DNA from: Bifidobacteriaceae bacterium
Lineage (GTDB): Bacteria > Actinomycetota > Actinomycetes > Actinomycetales > WQXJ01
DNA: 63,919 bases
Assembly (NCBI GenBank): GCA_031267825.1
Contig: JAIRYJ010000003.1
Location: forward strand, 1-63,919
Direction: 5' to 3'
Shown here: positions 45,284-53,468 of the stretch, piece by piece
Numbering within the stretch: position 1 is the stretch's first letter
How the letters are laid out: every line of letters starts with the position of its first letter
The notes under the pieces: model-generated
What the model was told of the DNA's origin: nothing
Seen by the model: only the letters and a program-made list of their open reading frames with translations
Database searches by the model: none
Program-made: the position numbers and the translations under genes

Positions 45284-47128
45284 CTACAAACCCAGGGCGG
45301 CCCTGGCGTGCTGCTTCGCCCGCCGGTAAGTCAACAAAGGATACTCACCTAACTGTTCACCCAAAGCCTGGCGGTATTCGGCCCACAAAGTGTTAGCCAA
45401 CGCCACCAGCGCCGCTTGAGTGTGGAAACGGACCCACTCGTCGCGGGCCGGGAGCCGCCCGGTGTAAAGCGTCAAGGCGGCGGCCGCCGCGTCACTGTCA
45501 AGACCAGCCGCCAAAACAAACGACGCCACGTCCGTCAACGGGTCGCGCTGGCCCGCTAATTCCCAATCGATCAGGCGGATGGAGCCGTCCGGTAAGACCA
45601 AGACGTTCGATGCCGTGTAGTCGCCATGCGTTGGAACAGTCGGCGCCCCAGCGTTAGCTGGTAAAGCAGCAGCCCGCCTGACCAGCGCGTCAACCTCAGG
45701 GTAGTCGGCGAACTGGATGGCTTGACGTGACTGCGCCAGGCGCCGCAAGCGGTCCAAATCGGCCGTCAACGGCGGCTCAGCCGAAAACACCAAACCACTG
45801 TGATGGACCTGGGCTATGGTTTCCAAAGCGGCCCGCAGCTCGTCCGGGTTGGACGGATCAAGCGGCCGGGCGCCAGTCAAGAAGCGCGTAATACGGTGAC
45901 CATCGGCCGGATCAATCCAAACCAGTTCATCGGTTAGGCCAAGCGGCGCCAACGTGGCGTAAGCCGACCGCTCAGCGGCGTAATCAACCCATTCGGCGGC
46001 ACCGGGTTGTGGCCGGCGGAAAACAAACCGATCAACTTCCGTCCGCCCGGTGCGGAACTGGAAAGAGGCGTTCATCAGGCCGTTCTTGAGCGGTTCAATA
46101 CCACTGATACGGCTTTGCGGGATGTCCAAGACTTGGGCGATCTGCCGCATGATGGCGCTGTGAGCGTCAGCCTGATAAGAAGTGTCAAACTGGCGTAGCT
46201 CAGCTAAGTTCTCAAACTCGTGAAGATTGAACTGGTCCAATAGCCGCAGGTAAATCGGTAACCGTTTAAGGTTGTGCCATAGCACATGTTCGAAGTACCA
46301 GTCCTCGGTTCCGGGTGTGGCATAAGCCCGCTCCAGCAGCGGAACAAATTCGGCGGCGAAGTCAGCACTGAAAAAAGACGGCCCCAACAGCACTGGCGTG
46401 TCCGCCCCACCAATTGTGATGCCTTTGATCCGGCCCTTAGGCCCAAGCTGGGTGGTCCACTCTGAGGTTGGTCCCGCGGCGTAAAGCCCACCCATCCAAG
46501 AGTCAGGTTCGTAACGGTTGAACGGGTTGGTTTCGAGCCAGTTGTCCGCCACTAGGACATAGGACTGGGCTAGCCGGTCACGCACACAGTAAAGCGAAGT
46601 GAGGTTGTTCTTGGTGGCGAACTCCGGGTTGAAGACCAGTTCAACGCCGTACTTGTCGGTCAGATATTCGAACCGTTCTTTGAGATAACCGACAACCAAA
46701 GTGATCCGTGGCACGCCAGCGGCCTGGAGTTGGCGGATCAGCCGTTCAGTCATCGGCTCGCCGCGGACTAAAAGCAAGCCTTTAGGTGTTTCAAAAGTCA
46801 GTGGAACAGCCCGTGACCCGAAACCGGCCGCTAGGACAATCGCGCCAGCGACCTTGAACGGTTCCAGATAGTCACGCCCAGCTTGGGTCAGCTCTAGTTG
46901 TGGTGTGGTCAGGTAGCCGAGTACGGCGGCCTGTCTGATCAGTTGGTTGGCTTTGCCGAGCGAGACGCCCAACTCGGCGGCGATGGCTCGCTGGGTTAGG
47001 GTCACCGGTCCGGCTTGGGCTAGAGCACGGCAAGTCAACGCGACCAAGTTCACGCCCAGCACTCTAGCGGTCTTCTGCCTGATGCCGGTCCGGAAGATGG
47101 GAATATATCGGGCGTACGTGGTGTTCAA
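45284..47128 (-). CDS. HTH - LicC cytidylyltransferase - LicA kinase fusion
   Basis: 614 residues. 1-70: winged helix (RAIAAELGVSLGKANQLIRQ). 73-310: nucleotidyltransferase domain with signature IVLAAGFGSRAVPLTFETPK, VFNPEFATKNNLTSLYCV and VADNWLE, matching LicC, the CTP:phosphocholine cytidylyltransferase. 320-614: LicA-type kinase with PTHGDYTASNVLVL and LIDWELAGQRDPLTDVAS. One chain could thus phosphorylate choline and activate it to CDP-choline; the HTH may regulate the locus. It is divergent from the exported-protein operon (54 bp between). Confidence 0.88.
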   Translation of the reverse strand: MNTTYARYIPIFRTGIRQKTARVLGVNLVALTCRALAQAGPVTLTQRAIAAELGVSLGKANQLIRQAAVLGYLTTPQLELTQAGRDYLEPFKVAGAIVLAAGFGSRAVPLTFETPKGLLLVRGEPMTERLIRQLQAAGVPRITLVVGYLKERFEYLTDKYGVELVFNPEFATKNNLTSLYCVRDRLAQSYVLVADNWLETNPFNRYEPDSWMGGLYAAGPTSEWTTQLGPKGRIKGITIGGADTPVLLGPSFFSADFAAEFVPLLERAYATPGTEDWYFEHVLWHNLKRLPIYLRLLDQFNLHEFENLAELRQFDTSYQADAHSAIMRQIAQVLDIPQSRISGIEPLKNGLMNASFQFRTGRTEVDRFVFRRPQPGAAEWVDYAAERSAYATLAPLGLTDELVWIDPADGHRITRFLTGARPLDPSNPDELRAALETIAQVHHSGLVFSAEPPLTADLDRLRRLAQSRQAIQFADYPEVDALVRRAAALPANAGAPTVPTHGDYTASNVLVLPDGSIRLIDWELAGQRDPLTDVASFVLAAGLDSDAAAAALTLYTGRLPARDEWVRFHTQAALVALANTLWAEYRQALGEQLGEYPLLTYRRAKQHARAALGL

Positions 47129-47182
47129 AAGGGTGACAACAACTCAGAGTCAACCACCACCGACCCCGCGAGGAGAATCAGG

Positions 47183-47926
47183 TTGCGTACCGTGACCAGG
47201 CGTAATGCAGGCAGGCTTGAGGCTCAAGACGGCACCCAAAATGGTGCGATTGAGCCAGCTTGGGCTGGCACGCCCGTCCGCCCGTCGGCTCATCGCCGTC
47301 TGGCTAGCCACCGCCTGGCGGCGATTGGCCGCAGCCGGTGGTTCGTGGTTGCCGCTGGGCTGGTCGCGGTTTTGTCCGGCACGGCACTGGTCTTGGCGAT
47401 GTGGTCAAGTTCAGCTACCGAAGCTGGCGGTGTTATCACCACCGGCGAACTCAAAGCGATCGCTGGAACATTCGAATGGGCTGAAACAACGCCTGATGTC
47501 GCGTCGACCGCCCGCCAGTCCGGAACTGATACCGCTTCGCTTGCCCAGTTCCATGCCATGCCGGGTGACAGTCTTGAAATCCGCCAAGGCGTGGAGGTCA
47601 AAGGCTCTGGTGAGAACCTTCGGTTCGATGTTGAGGCAAGCTGGTCTGGTGGGTCTAACGCGGCGATCAGCCCGCTGGAAGCCGAATATGTTGTGACGAA
47701 CAGCGCTGGCCAAATCTTGGCTGGTGGCCCGTCCGGAGTCAGTTTGGGAACACCGGTCCAGATTGAGGGTTTGACCGAAGGTCAACACGAACTGTTCGTG
47801 GTGGTGACTTTGACCTATCCGGCGAGTTCTGACCTGGTCTATCAGGCGAGCGCCGGTAGCAGTAGCCAAGTTGCCAGCTTGCCGGTTCTTAATTTTGCGG
47901 CGCAACAGGTCAGGGAGACATCATGA
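47183..47926 (+). CDS. Exported protein with SipW-type signal region (1)
   Basis: 247 residues. After a 50-residue basic N-terminus comes RSRWFVVAAGLVAVLSGTAL, then ALVLAMWSSSATEAGGVITT, the alternate-type signal (small hydrophobic core with a W near its end, followed by an amyloid-like domain) recognised by SipW-type peptidases. The mature part is a beta-rich domain of about 170 residues with repeated G-x-L strands. Start TTG 47183 with AGGAG seven bases upstream. Its stop overlaps the next ATG (ATGA). Confidence 0.78.
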   Translation: MRTVTRRNAGRLEAQDGTQNGAIEPAWAGTPVRPSAHRRLASHRLAAIGRSRWFVVAAGLVAVLSGTALVLAMWSSSATEAGGVITTGELKAIAGTFEWAETTPDVASTARQSGTDTASLAQFHAMPGDSLEIRQGVEVKGSGENLRFDVEASWSGGSNAAISPLEAEYVVTNSAGQILAGGPSGVSLGTPVQIEGLTEGQHELFVVVTLTYPASSDLVYQASAGSSSQVASLPVLNFAAQQVRETS

Positions 47927-48657
47927 AGTCTTCAAAGATTGGCCGTTGGGTTGTGGCGGCCGGTTTAGCGTTGGTCACCTTGGCCGGTTCGGCCGGGGCC
48001 GCTTGGGCGCTGTGGCGTAGTGAGATATCTGTCTCGGGGGCGTCGGTTGGCGTGGGTCAGGTTTACGTCAGTTTGATACGTCTCACGCCGGTCGTTCGTG
48101 AAAGTGTGGCCGATGCCGTCACACCAGCTACGTTGTCGGTTACGTCTACCGATGCGGTGGCGGTTTCAACTTCCAGTGATGGCTTAGCGATACCGTTCCG
48201 CGTTGATGTTAAAGGCGATGGACATACTGGTGTCGATTATTCACTGGAATTACCGAACGCAGTGCCAGGAACAGTCGCGGAAGTGTCGCTTTTCTATCTT
48301 TTCCCGGATACCGGAACCTGTTCGGCTGTATCAGTTCCAGGGAACGCTTTCATAGCTAGACCCGGTCAAAAGATTGGGCCGTTCCTGGGGCAAGCCCCGG
48401 ATACGTCAACTAACAGTGCCAGCGGCACCAAATGGTGTCTGGTGATGCGGCTAGATCCGGCTGCTTTAGGTGAATTCAGTAACACCGCTACAGCCACGGC
48501 GACTGGTCCTGGTGGCACTACTGTCACAGCTCAGGACCAGTGGTGGGCCAAGCTGCCGCCTTACAATCCGGCGGCTAACCCACCGTTTGACCTGGTTCTA
48601 GAACCATTGTTCACCAGGTCTTCCACGCCGGCCAGGCCGGCCCCTAGTGTCACCTGA
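47923..48657 (+). CDS. Exported protein with SipW-type signal region (2)
   Basis: 244 residues: MKSSKIGRWVVAAGLALVTL, then the small-residue core and AWALWRSEISVSGASVGVGQ, a SipW-type signal with the ALW box. The mature chain is Val/Ser/Thr-rich, predicted beta, with two Cys (about 129 and 169) that could form a disulfide by the Dsb-like proteins elsewhere in the window. It overlaps the preceding gene by four bases; the TasA-like gene follows after 276 bp. Confidence 0.78.
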   Translation: MKSSKIGRWVVAAGLALVTLAGSAGAAWALWRSEISVSGASVGVGQVYVSLIRLTPVVRESVADAVTPATLSVTSTDAVAVSTSSDGLAIPFRVDVKGDGHTGVDYSLELPNAVPGTVAEVSLFYLFPDTGTCSAVSVPGNAFIARPGQKIGPFLGQAPDTSTNSASGTKWCLVMRLDPAALGEFSNTATATATGPGGTTVTAQDQWWAKLPPYNPAANPPFDLVLEPLFTRSSTPARPAPSVT

Positions 48658-48933
48658 GCGGGCCTGGGGCTAGTCCGCGAAAAATCTTGAACATTTTTCG
48701 CGGATAGGGAATGAAACCGGCTCCGGCCTTGTTCAAATATATGCAAGCCGATAAACCGGCTGAACCGGGACGGAATCCCGTCCGACGGTAACAAAGATGT
48801 CCCCTCGTTTTACGCGGTTATTTCGCCGCGCATTACGAAGGGAAGGAACGGCTAAAAGCCAGCCGATCCGCCCCAACTTCTGTATCAGAAGCAGAAGCTG
48901 GGAAACCCACACAAATGGAGGAATCAAAGGCAG
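48658..48933. other. Structured leader of the major TasA-like gene
   Basis: It contains a perfect 12-bp inverted repeat at 48674-48704 (TCCGCGAAAAAT / ATTTTTCGCGGA, loop CTTGAAC), likely the end of the preceding transcript, and a second hairpin GGACGG-AATC-CCGTCC at 48768-48783. Further down, a purine-rich stretch and GGAGG (48917-48921) lead to the ATG at 48934. The long leader suggests post-transcriptional control; I could not match it to a known riboswitch class. Confidence 0.5.
48674..48704. terminator. 12-bp A/T-ended inverted repeat, bidirectional terminator-like
   Basis: TCCGCGAAAAAT pairs with ATTTTTCGCGGA. The GC base of the stem with A-run and T-run in the opposite arms is the usual form of a bidirectional intrinsic terminator. 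It is 17 bp after the stop of the second exported-protein gene. Confidence 0.6.
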
Positions 48934-49620
48934 ATGAAAGAAAACACGAGCCGCGTTTCGCGGCGCACCAAGGGCGTAATCGCTGCGGTGACAGGTGTGG
49001 CGTTGCTAATGGGCGGATCGACCTTCGCCCTGTGGACAGCAGGCGACACGTTCGACAGCGCGGGGAACATCAGCACCGGTACCCTGGAAGTCGCGAAAGG
49101 CTCGGCAGACGTTGCGTTCTATGACGTTTCGGCGGACCGTGGGAACGCTGACGGGGGCGCCACCAATACGGCGATCGGTGTGGACGGTCATATCATGGAC
49201 GCCGACGGCCTGATTGTCCCAGGTGACACCATCGCGGTGCTCTACCCGGCATTCGAAGTCACCATGAAAGGCGACAACTTGGTTGGTGAAATGAAGCTGA
49301 GCCTGGCTGGTGTGATGAACACCATCGAGATCTCGAAGGTTCAATACAAGGTCAAGATTGGCGGCGGAGCCTGGAGCAGCCTGACCGAGTGGAGCACCCT
49401 GACCGCCCCGGTCTCTCTCGGTTACGTGTCGAACGAGGAAGACTCCGGTGTTGACGAAGTGAAAGCCCTAGGCGGAGAGACGGGCGAGGTCACAGTGGCG
49501 CTGTTCGTCACCTTCAATGAGGCCGCCACCGGCGACATGCTCGAAGACCAGGCGTTGCAGAACCTGAGCCTGGCCGTGACCCAGGTCCGCACAGACCAGG
49601 TGGGCAACTACGCGGTCTGA
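48934..49620 (+). CDS. TasA/camelysin-like exported protein with SipW-type signal (3)
   Basis: 228 residues. RRTKGVIAAVTGVALLMGG and STFALWTAGDTFDSAGNIST form the SipW-dependent signal (FALW box then ISTGTLEVAKG), as in TasA, camelysin and actinobacterial alternate-signal proteins. The mature part is acidic and beta-rich with SLAGVMNTIEISKVQYKVKI. Strong GGAGGAATC ribosome binding site and a long leader suggest it is the abundant subunit of a fibre or surface layer. Two tandem hairpins follow its stop. Confidence 0.82.
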   Translation: MKENTSRVSRRTKGVIAAVTGVALLMGGSTFALWTAGDTFDSAGNISTGTLEVAKGSADVAFYDVSADRGNADGGATNTAIGVDGHIMDADGLIVPGDTIAVLYPAFEVTMKGDNLVGEMKLSLAGVMNTIEISKVQYKVKIGGGAWSSLTEWSTLTAPVSLGYVSNEEDSGVDEVKALGGETGEVTVALFVTFNEAATGDMLEDQALQNLSLAVTQVRTDQVGNYAV

Positions 49621-49632
49621 GACCGGCTAGAC

Positions 49633-49671
49633 GTCCGGTGGATGGGACCTCGGGGGGCCCGTCCACCGGAC
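49633..49671 (+). terminator. Hairpin 1 after the TasA-like gene
   Basis: Perfect 10-bp arms GTCCGGTGGA / TCCACCGGAC, extended inward by GGG/CCC, 13 bases after the stop. No T-run follows. With the next hairpin it may stabilise the upstream mRNA or lower read-through into sipW. Confidence 0.6.
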
Positions 49672-49699
49672 ACCGGCGGGGACTAACCCGCTGGTAGGT

Positions 49700-49738
49700 G
49701 GTGGGCTGGAAGAACCTGACCGGTTCTTCCAGCCCACC
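49700..49738 (+). terminator. Hairpin 2 after the TasA-like gene, 17-bp perfect stem
   Basis: Arms at 49700-49716 and 49722-49738 (GGCTGGAAGAACC / GGTTCTTCCAGCC at the core) with loop TGACC. It is very strong, again without a T-run. It lies 149 bp before the sipW start. Confidence 0.6.
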
Positions 49739-49886
49739 AACCAGACCGGCCCGGGGTCAGGCGATCAGACCGCCTGATTCCGGGCCTCGAAATACCCCGC
49801 CAGGGTGAACGGTTACACCCGGCCCGCCGGCCGTAAGAGCAAGCGAGTGAACCAGGCCGTACCAAACTCTTAGAAGGAGACAGCAA

Positions 49887-51533
49887 ATGCTGCGCCGCGC
49901 GCACAACTCAGGTGCCTTTATCAGTGGCTTCCTATCAACCATCGGAACTGTGATCGTGGTGCTCCTGGCAGCCTTAGCCATCGCTCTGGTAGCGGTCCCC
50001 AAGGCAGCTCACGGAGCGGCCCTGACGGTCCTGACAGGTTCGATGGAACCGACCTTCTCACCCGGTGATGTGGTGGTAGTCAAAGGTGTGACGGACCCGG
50101 TCAGCGAGGTAGCGGTCGGTGACGTGATCACCTACCTGCCCTACCCAGATGATCCGACCTTGATAACTCACAGAGTGGTTGGCAAATCAGTCAGCGCGCT
50201 TGGTGATGTCTCCTTCATCACCCAAGGTGATGCCAATAACACACCAGATGACCCGGTCATGCCTAAGCAGATTCGCGGGTCATATTTGTACGCCGTGCCG
50301 TACATTGGCTACGCCACTTCATGGTTTTCTGGCAATGTTTCCTGGCTGGTGACAGCCGTTGGCGTGGGGCTGATCATCTTTGGCATATATGCCACTGTGC
50401 GTGGCTCGAAGCGCCGCCAAAACCCCGCCCAGCCGGGTGAGACTCAGACCGCCGCTGATCAGGCCGTCGCAGCGGGCCAAACCGTGGTCGCGGGCCAAGG
50501 TGTCGCAGCGGGCCAGGGGTTCGGCTATGAACCGGCTTCAGCTAGTTTCAGTCCCGCTGCTGGATTGCCAGTCGCCCCGGTTGGCGCCATCTATCCTGAG
50601 CCGACCTCCAGCCTTCCCGCATATCAGTCTCCGGCCCCGGCCACTCAGGAAGCTGCCCCGGTGGCCGGGTCCGAGGGTCAATCCTTTGCGGCTGACGGTA
50701 TCGCCTGGCGGCCAACCGCCGGTCTGGCTGGCGTGCCACAGTTCGGCTATGAAACTGAAACTTCGCCCGGCCAAGGCGGCGAACCGACCTACTTGTCTGG
50801 TTTTGTGGCTGAGCCGACCAGCCAGCCGCAATTTGACCTAACTTCCGCCCGTCCTTCCCCGGCGAGCTACCAGCGATCAGTTAGCCCGGCCGAACCTGTC
50901 TCAGATCAGTTCAGCCCAGCCGATTCAGCTCAGCTGGAGGCGGCTGGCGCGGTCCAATCCGGCCCCGCCGAACCGATCCAATACCGCCCAGTTGGGCCGG
51001 TCCAGGCCGCCCAGCCACGGCCAATCGAGTACACCCCGGCCCGGCCAGGCAGCAAGCCTTACTTTGACCAGATCGATTCAGCCAGCCCGAGCGCCGTTCA
51101 AGACAGCCATTCAGAGCTGGACCAGTCGGCGCGGACTGAGGCGGAGCCGGACCAGCCGGTGGAGGCGGAGATGGATTCGGCTGGCTTGCCGCGAATTCAC
51201 CGGACCCGGCCAGTGCTAACACGTCAAGCGATCGCTGTGGAGGACTTGCCCGCGCCACCGCCCGGTTTTGACAACGCACCGCCGCCGTTGGCGGCCGCCC
51301 TGCCACGGACACCCTCTGCCACCCAGCGGCCGGTGGCAGCGCCTCCAGCTAGCTGGTCTGGCCGGACCCGTCCGGTCTCGACCCGGCAAGCTCCCAAGGT
51401 GGCCGATTTGCCGGCCCCTCCGCCCGGATTTGAGGGTGCCCCGCCGCCTTTGGCGGTGCCCGTCGCCCGCAGTGGGCAGGACGCCAGCCGGGTGGCCGCA
51501 TCGCCGAATGGTTCCTTCGGAACCTTTAGCTAA
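49887..51533 (+). CDS. sipW: SipW-type signal peptidase with long Pro-rich tail
   Basis: 548 residues. TM1 (18-36), catalytic domain with LTGSMEPTFSPGD (Ser52) and THRVVG (His95 in place of the usual Lys, the SipW/ER type), TM2 near 150-170, then KRR. Typical SipW ends here; this protein continues for about 370 residues rich in Pro, Ala, Gln, with two near-identical repeats TRQA-x4-DLPAPPPGF and APPPLA near its end. By topology the tail would be cytoplasmic. AAGGAG before the ATG. It should process the three alternate-signal proteins upstream. Confidence 0.88.
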   Translation: MLRRAHNSGAFISGFLSTIGTVIVVLLAALAIALVAVPKAAHGAALTVLTGSMEPTFSPGDVVVVKGVTDPVSEVAVGDVITYLPYPDDPTLITHRVVGKSVSALGDVSFITQGDANNTPDDPVMPKQIRGSYLYAVPYIGYATSWFSGNVSWLVTAVGVGLIIFGIYATVRGSKRRQNPAQPGETQTAADQAVAAGQTVVAGQGVAAGQGFGYEPASASFSPAAGLPVAPVGAIYPEPTSSLPAYQSPAPATQEAAPVAGSEGQSFAADGIAWRPTAGLAGVPQFGYETETSPGQGGEPTYLSGFVAEPTSQPQFDLTSARPSPASYQRSVSPAEPVSDQFSPADSAQLEAAGAVQSGPAEPIQYRPVGPVQAAQPRPIEYTPARPGSKPYFDQIDSASPSAVQDSHSELDQSARTEAEPDQPVEAEMDSAGLPRIHRTRPVLTRQAIAVEDLPAPPPGFDNAPPPLAAALPRTPSATQRPVAAPPASWSGRTRPVSTRQAPKVADLPAPPPGFEGAPPPLAVPVARSGQDASRVAASPNGSFGTFS

Positions 51534-51560
51534 CCGTTTGGGCGGAGATAGGACTAACTG

Positions 51561-52364
51561 ATGAGGCGGCTAAGCGTCCGGCTGGCAGTGGTTTTGGCTG
51601 TCGCTGGGATTATCACCAGTCTGGGCTTGACGGCTGCTGCCGCGCTCGGGCCGGGACAAGACCCACAGCCGCGGGCCGAATCCTCACAAAGCCCGGTCTA
51701 CTTGGAACACGAATGGGATGGCGAAACCGTCCAACTTGACTGGACTGGCCGGGCCCGGCCCGTCCAGCGTGATGAGAACGAGTTCCTCGGCAGCGTTACC
51801 GCTATACCAGGCGACGTGGTGACACGGACCTTGACAGTGCATAACGCCGGACCGGGTGACGCCACTTTGACAATGGAACTAGTTGACGCGTTGACGGTTT
51901 CCCGTCCGCCATCCGATCCGTCCGCCACTGGACCAATTCAGATCGTCTGGCAGACTCCCTCCGCTTCCGGCACCACGCCGCTAGCTGATGTGTTGACCAA
52001 GGGCAGCGTCAAAGCCTTCGAACTGCCCCTGGCCCAAGACGGCGACCTGAAGTTGACCATCGGCTGGACCTTCCCAGCCGACGCCACCGGAAGCATGGGC
52101 ATGGGCGCTGTCAGCTTCGGAATGCGTTTAGTTTTGCGTGGTGATCTTGGTGGATCCAGCCAGAATCCCAGTCGCACAGCCACTTCTCAAGATCCGTCCG
52201 GAACCACCTCACCGCCACCAGGTGATGACGAACTGCCAATCACCGGCACATCAGTCGGCTGGCTGTCACTGTTCGGCGTGACTCTGACAGTTATCGGCAT
52301 ACTGGCTCTGATCGGCCGCCGCCGGGCGGCCGAAGAAGACGAAGAGGACCAGGCCAAGGCCTAA
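51561..52364 (+). CDS. LPXTG-anchored surface protein
   Basis: 267 residues. Sec signal peptide (1-30), a beta-sandwich stalk domain (FLGSVTAIPGDVVTRTLTVH, with HNAGPGDATLTMELVD), a Ser/Thr/Pro spacer, then the sortase signal LPITG (about 225-229), a hydrophobic helix and GRRR. It is predicted to be covalently attached to peptidoglycan. Following sipW by 27 bp, it is a good candidate for the wall anchor of the fibre made from the upstream subunits. Confidence 0.87.
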   Translation: MRRLSVRLAVVLAVAGIITSLGLTAAAALGPGQDPQPRAESSQSPVYLEHEWDGETVQLDWTGRARPVQRDENEFLGSVTAIPGDVVTRTLTVHNAGPGDATLTMELVDALTVSRPPSDPSATGPIQIVWQTPSASGTTPLADVLTKGSVKAFELPLAQDGDLKLTIGWTFPADATGSMGMGAVSFGMRLVLRGDLGGSSQNPSRTATSQDPSGTTSPPPGDDELPITGTSVGWLSLFGVTLTVIGILALIGRRRAAEEDEEDQAKA

Positions 52365-52475
52365 CTCAGGCAGGGTACCGCCCGCTGGTCTCCAGCGGTC
52401 CACCGGACCAGCACCAGCGCCAGGCCCGTGACCCGCTGTTTCGCTGGCGGACTGGCTAGGGACAGCAAGAATCCT

Positions 52476-52988
52476 TCAAGAGCATTTGTTGTCATCCGCT
52501 CCGTCGGTGCCATGCATGGCGGTGCCAGCGGTAATCCAATAGCCTCGTTCTTTGCCGCTCGGGTTGTAGGCCCAGAAACACCAATCTGTGCGGCTGGTGC
52601 CTTTGAAACTCCAGTCAGTTCCACTGGCTTGGGTTCGGGCGACGTTAGGGCTGACCGGGCTGATCATGGTTTCAGCGAAATTCGCCGTGGTTAGGGCTGA
52701 GACTCCGTTAGGCAGCAGATGCCAGCTACGGTCACCAGTATTCGGATAATCCTGCATTATCGCGATCGATGGCGGATCGGGATATTCAGCCCAATAGGCG
52801 GCGATTTCACGGGCGATTATGGCGACATCGTTCTTGGTAGCGGTGTCCTCAGCTTTACCGCGTTGCGTCAAATACAAAGGGAAGGCCACCGCCGAGATGA
52901 TCCCCATGATGATGATCACAACCAGTAGTTCGACCAGCGAGAAGCCAGAGTCGGATGCGTCACAACACCACCGTGCCCGCTTAGCCAT
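52476..52988 (-). CDS. Type IV prepilin-like protein
   Basis: 170 residues. The class III signal DSGFSLVELLVVIIIMGIIS (cleavage after Gly, Phe at +1, Glu at +5) is textbook for type IV pilins and pseudopilins. The C-terminal domain has aromatic strands (DWSFKGTSRTDWCFWAYNP) and two Cys that can form a D-loop disulfide. No PilB/C/D or other pilin gene is in the window, so assembly must come from elsewhere. It is convergent with the LPXTG gene. Confidence 0.88.
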   Translation of the reverse strand: MAKRARWCCDASDSGFSLVELLVVIIIMGIISAVAFPLYLTQRGKAEDTATKNDVAIIAREIAAYWAEYPDPPSIAIMQDYPNTGDRSWHLLPNGVSALTTANFAETMISPVSPNVARTQASGTDWSFKGTSRTDWCFWAYNPSGKERGYWITAGTAMHGTDGADDNKCS

Positions 52989-53468
52989 GACCGTACCTTC
53001 CGCTAAGGCCGCACCTCAGGTTGGTCAGCTAATTCAACCGGTCAAATCGACCGGTTAATTCAGTCGGCCAACTTGACCAACCAATTCGACCAGTCAAATC
53101 GACCAGTCAGCTAACTCCAGTTTCGGCGCGACTCGCCGTGCCCGGATCAGGCAGCGCCCGCAACTTCGCGATTCTTGCCGGGGACGTTAGTGGTGCCAAT
53201 TTCCGGCGATTGAAGTTGATGGAGGTGCCCGCACCGGATGCCTTCCTGGAATACTAGGCCCGGCCGGAAGTAACAAACAAGCACAGCCCGTCTTAGGCGC
53301 AGGATTACCGGCAAGAGCCGCGAAATACCGGTTGACCTGCGGGATCACCCCAACAAATGGCTTTTGTCCGGTCATTGGCGATAGGACTATTGGGACCACA
53401 GTCCCGTTGTACATTTTGTTTATCGTATAAAAGCCTGGTAAACGGTCCTGATCTTGAACCTTGGCTGG
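52989..53468. other. Upstream region of the prepilin gene with repeated operators
   Basis: 480 bp without a gene. Immediately upstream of the prepilin start are two related 27-base elements, at 53032-53058 and 53083-53109. The first is AATTCAACCGGTC, AAAT, CGACCGGTTA (8-bp hairpin 53036-53056); the second has the same frame with CAG in place of CGG. GGTCAGCTAA and CAGTCAGCTAA flank the pair. They look like binding sites. An AT-richer patch near 53405-53435 could be a plus-strand promoter, but no gene follows. Confidence 0.5.

Noticed and set aside
48705..48933. Known c-di-GMP or c-di-AMP riboswitch
   Set aside because: I could not find the conserved core sequences of those classes; only generic hairpins are visible.
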